DNA from: CAYTSW01 sp964440605 | GTDB lineage: Bacteria > Planctomycetota > Phycisphaerae > Phycisphaerales > UBA1924 | Reading direction: 5' to 3' | Length of the DNA stretch: 7,173 bases | Assembly (NCBI GenBank): GCA_964440605.1 | Contig: CAYTSW010000137.1 | Span: forward strand, 1 to 7,173 | Shown here: piece after piece, positions 6,706-7,173 of the stretch | How the letters are laid out: every line of letters begins with the position of its first letter | Position numbering within the stretch: position 1 is the first letter of the stretch | The notes under the pieces: generated by a model | The model's database searches: none | Told to the model about the DNA's origin: nothing | The model's input: the letters and a program-made list of their open reading frames with translations, nothing else | Position numbers and translations under genes: made by a program

Positions 6706-7173
6706 GTGCTTGCGACCCCCGAACCGCGCGACGAGGACACCTCGAACCCGGGTCTTATCCTGCCCGGCGGAAAGGTGGACGAAGACGCCGTCCGCGCGCT
6801 CGGCGATGACACCGATGACGATGGCCCCCGCCGGGTGCGCTTCAAGCTGTCGCGTGACCTCAACAAGCGGCTCGACAAATACCTCCAGGACCGCATCGCC
6901 TTCATGAGCCGCACGCAGTTGCAGCGGCTGATCGACCACGAAGCGGTCACCGTCAACGGGCGGCTTCCGAAGGCGAGCACGAAGTTGCGGCTGGGCGACG
7001 AGGTGGAGGTGGTGGTCCCGCCGCCACCGTCGAAAGAGATTCAGGGGGAAGGCATCCCGATCGACGTGCTGTACGAGGATGCACAGATCCTCGTGTTGAA
7101 CAAGTCGCCGAACATCATCGTCAACGGGCGGCTTCCGAAGGCGAGCACGAAGTTGCGGCTGGGCGACGAGGTG
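6706..7173 (+). CDS. RluA/RluD-family pseudouridine synthase, N-terminal part, interrupted by an edge repeat
   Basis: The frame is open from the stop at 6667-6669 to the right edge, and the C-terminus is missing. I take the GTG at 6706 as the start; a GTG at 6775, preceded by GGCGG, is an alternative. There is no strong Shine-Dalgarno. After an acidic lead of about 40 residues, an S4 RNA-binding domain runs from about residue 46 to 110, with RLDKYLQDRI, MSRTQLQRLID, VTVNG and GDEVEVVVPPP. The first strand of the catalytic domain follows as IPIDVLYEDAQILVLNKSPN, the typical RluD entry. Family members then continue with VHP and the G-R-L-D catalytic segment. Here the sequence instead re-enters NGRLPKASTKLRLG, an in-frame exact repeat of the S4 segment, up to the edge. 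The family is clear up to about residue 138; beyond that I do not trust the sequence. The catalytic aspartate is not in view. Confidence 0.8.
   Translation, partial: MLATPEPRDEDTSNPGLILPGGKVDEDAVRALGDDTDDDGPRRVRFKLSRDLNKRLDKYLQDRIAFMSRTQLQRLIDHEAVTVNGRLPKASTKLRLGDEVEVVVPPPPSKEIQGEGIPIDVLYEDAQILVLNKSPNIIVNGRLPKASTKLRLGDEV
6951..7005 (+). repeat. Exact 55-base direct repeat, internal copy
   Basis: These 55 bases are identical to 7119-7173. The base before each copy differs (C at 6950, T at 7118). This copy lies in its natural place inside the S4 domain of the RluD-like gene. Confidence 0.95.
7119..7173 (+). repeat. Exact 55-base direct repeat, terminal copy at the window edge
   Basis: This is the second copy of 6951-7005. 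It starts 168 bases downstream (56 codons, so in frame) and runs exactly to the last base. It replaces the expected catalytic-domain sequence of the RluD-like protein. It could be a misassembled contig end or the beginning of a real tandem duplication. Confidence 0.95.

Noticed and set aside
6551..6907. A 118-codon plus-strand open frame spanning the end of the YfgM-like gene and the start of the RluD-like gene
   Set aside because: It is Thr/Pro/Ser/Arg-rich noise in a different frame from two genes with recognisable domains.

Overview
The window is GC-rich, densely packed chromosomal DNA with strong G/C bias at third codon positions. No phage, insertion-sequence, CRISPR, tRNA or rRNA signal is visible. 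The gene set is bacterial housekeeping: two RNA pseudouridine synthases, a YihY/BrkB membrane protein, a type III pantothenate kinase, an MnmE-derived GTPase, and a membrane-anchored protein resembling YfgM. High GC, diverged versions of standard enzymes and long alanine/proline/acid-rich tails are compatible with a planctomycete of the Phycisphaerae type. That placement is an inference from style, not from a marker gene.

Layout. Positions 1-1201 (minus strand) hold the first 400 codons of a long soluble coiled-coil protein whose C-terminus lies beyond the left edge. A 139-base divergent spacer follows, with a Shine-Dalgarno for the minus gene and a small inverted repeat. From 1341 to 5509 four plus-strand genes run without gaps: an RsuA/RluB-type pseudouridine synthase, YihY/BrkB, CoaX and the MnmE-like GTPase. 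They overlap by 4, 4 and 8 bases, so they look like one translationally coupled operon. A 113-base spacer with two small GC hairpins leads to the YfgM-like gene (5623-6669). After 36 bases an RluA/RluD-family synthase begins and is cut by the right edge.

Function. The operon mixes ribosome and tRNA maintenance, coenzyme A synthesis and membrane functions. This is ordinary core gene content, and I see no new multi-gene system. The points worth a second look are departures from family consensus: an MnmE relative without the C-terminal cysteine domain and with a degenerate G4 motif, and a pantothenate kinase whose first conserved aspartate is serine. The last 55 bases also repeat positions 6951-7005 exactly. 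That repeat interrupts the RluD-like protein just where its catalytic domain should begin, and it most probably reflects an assembly artefact at a contig end.
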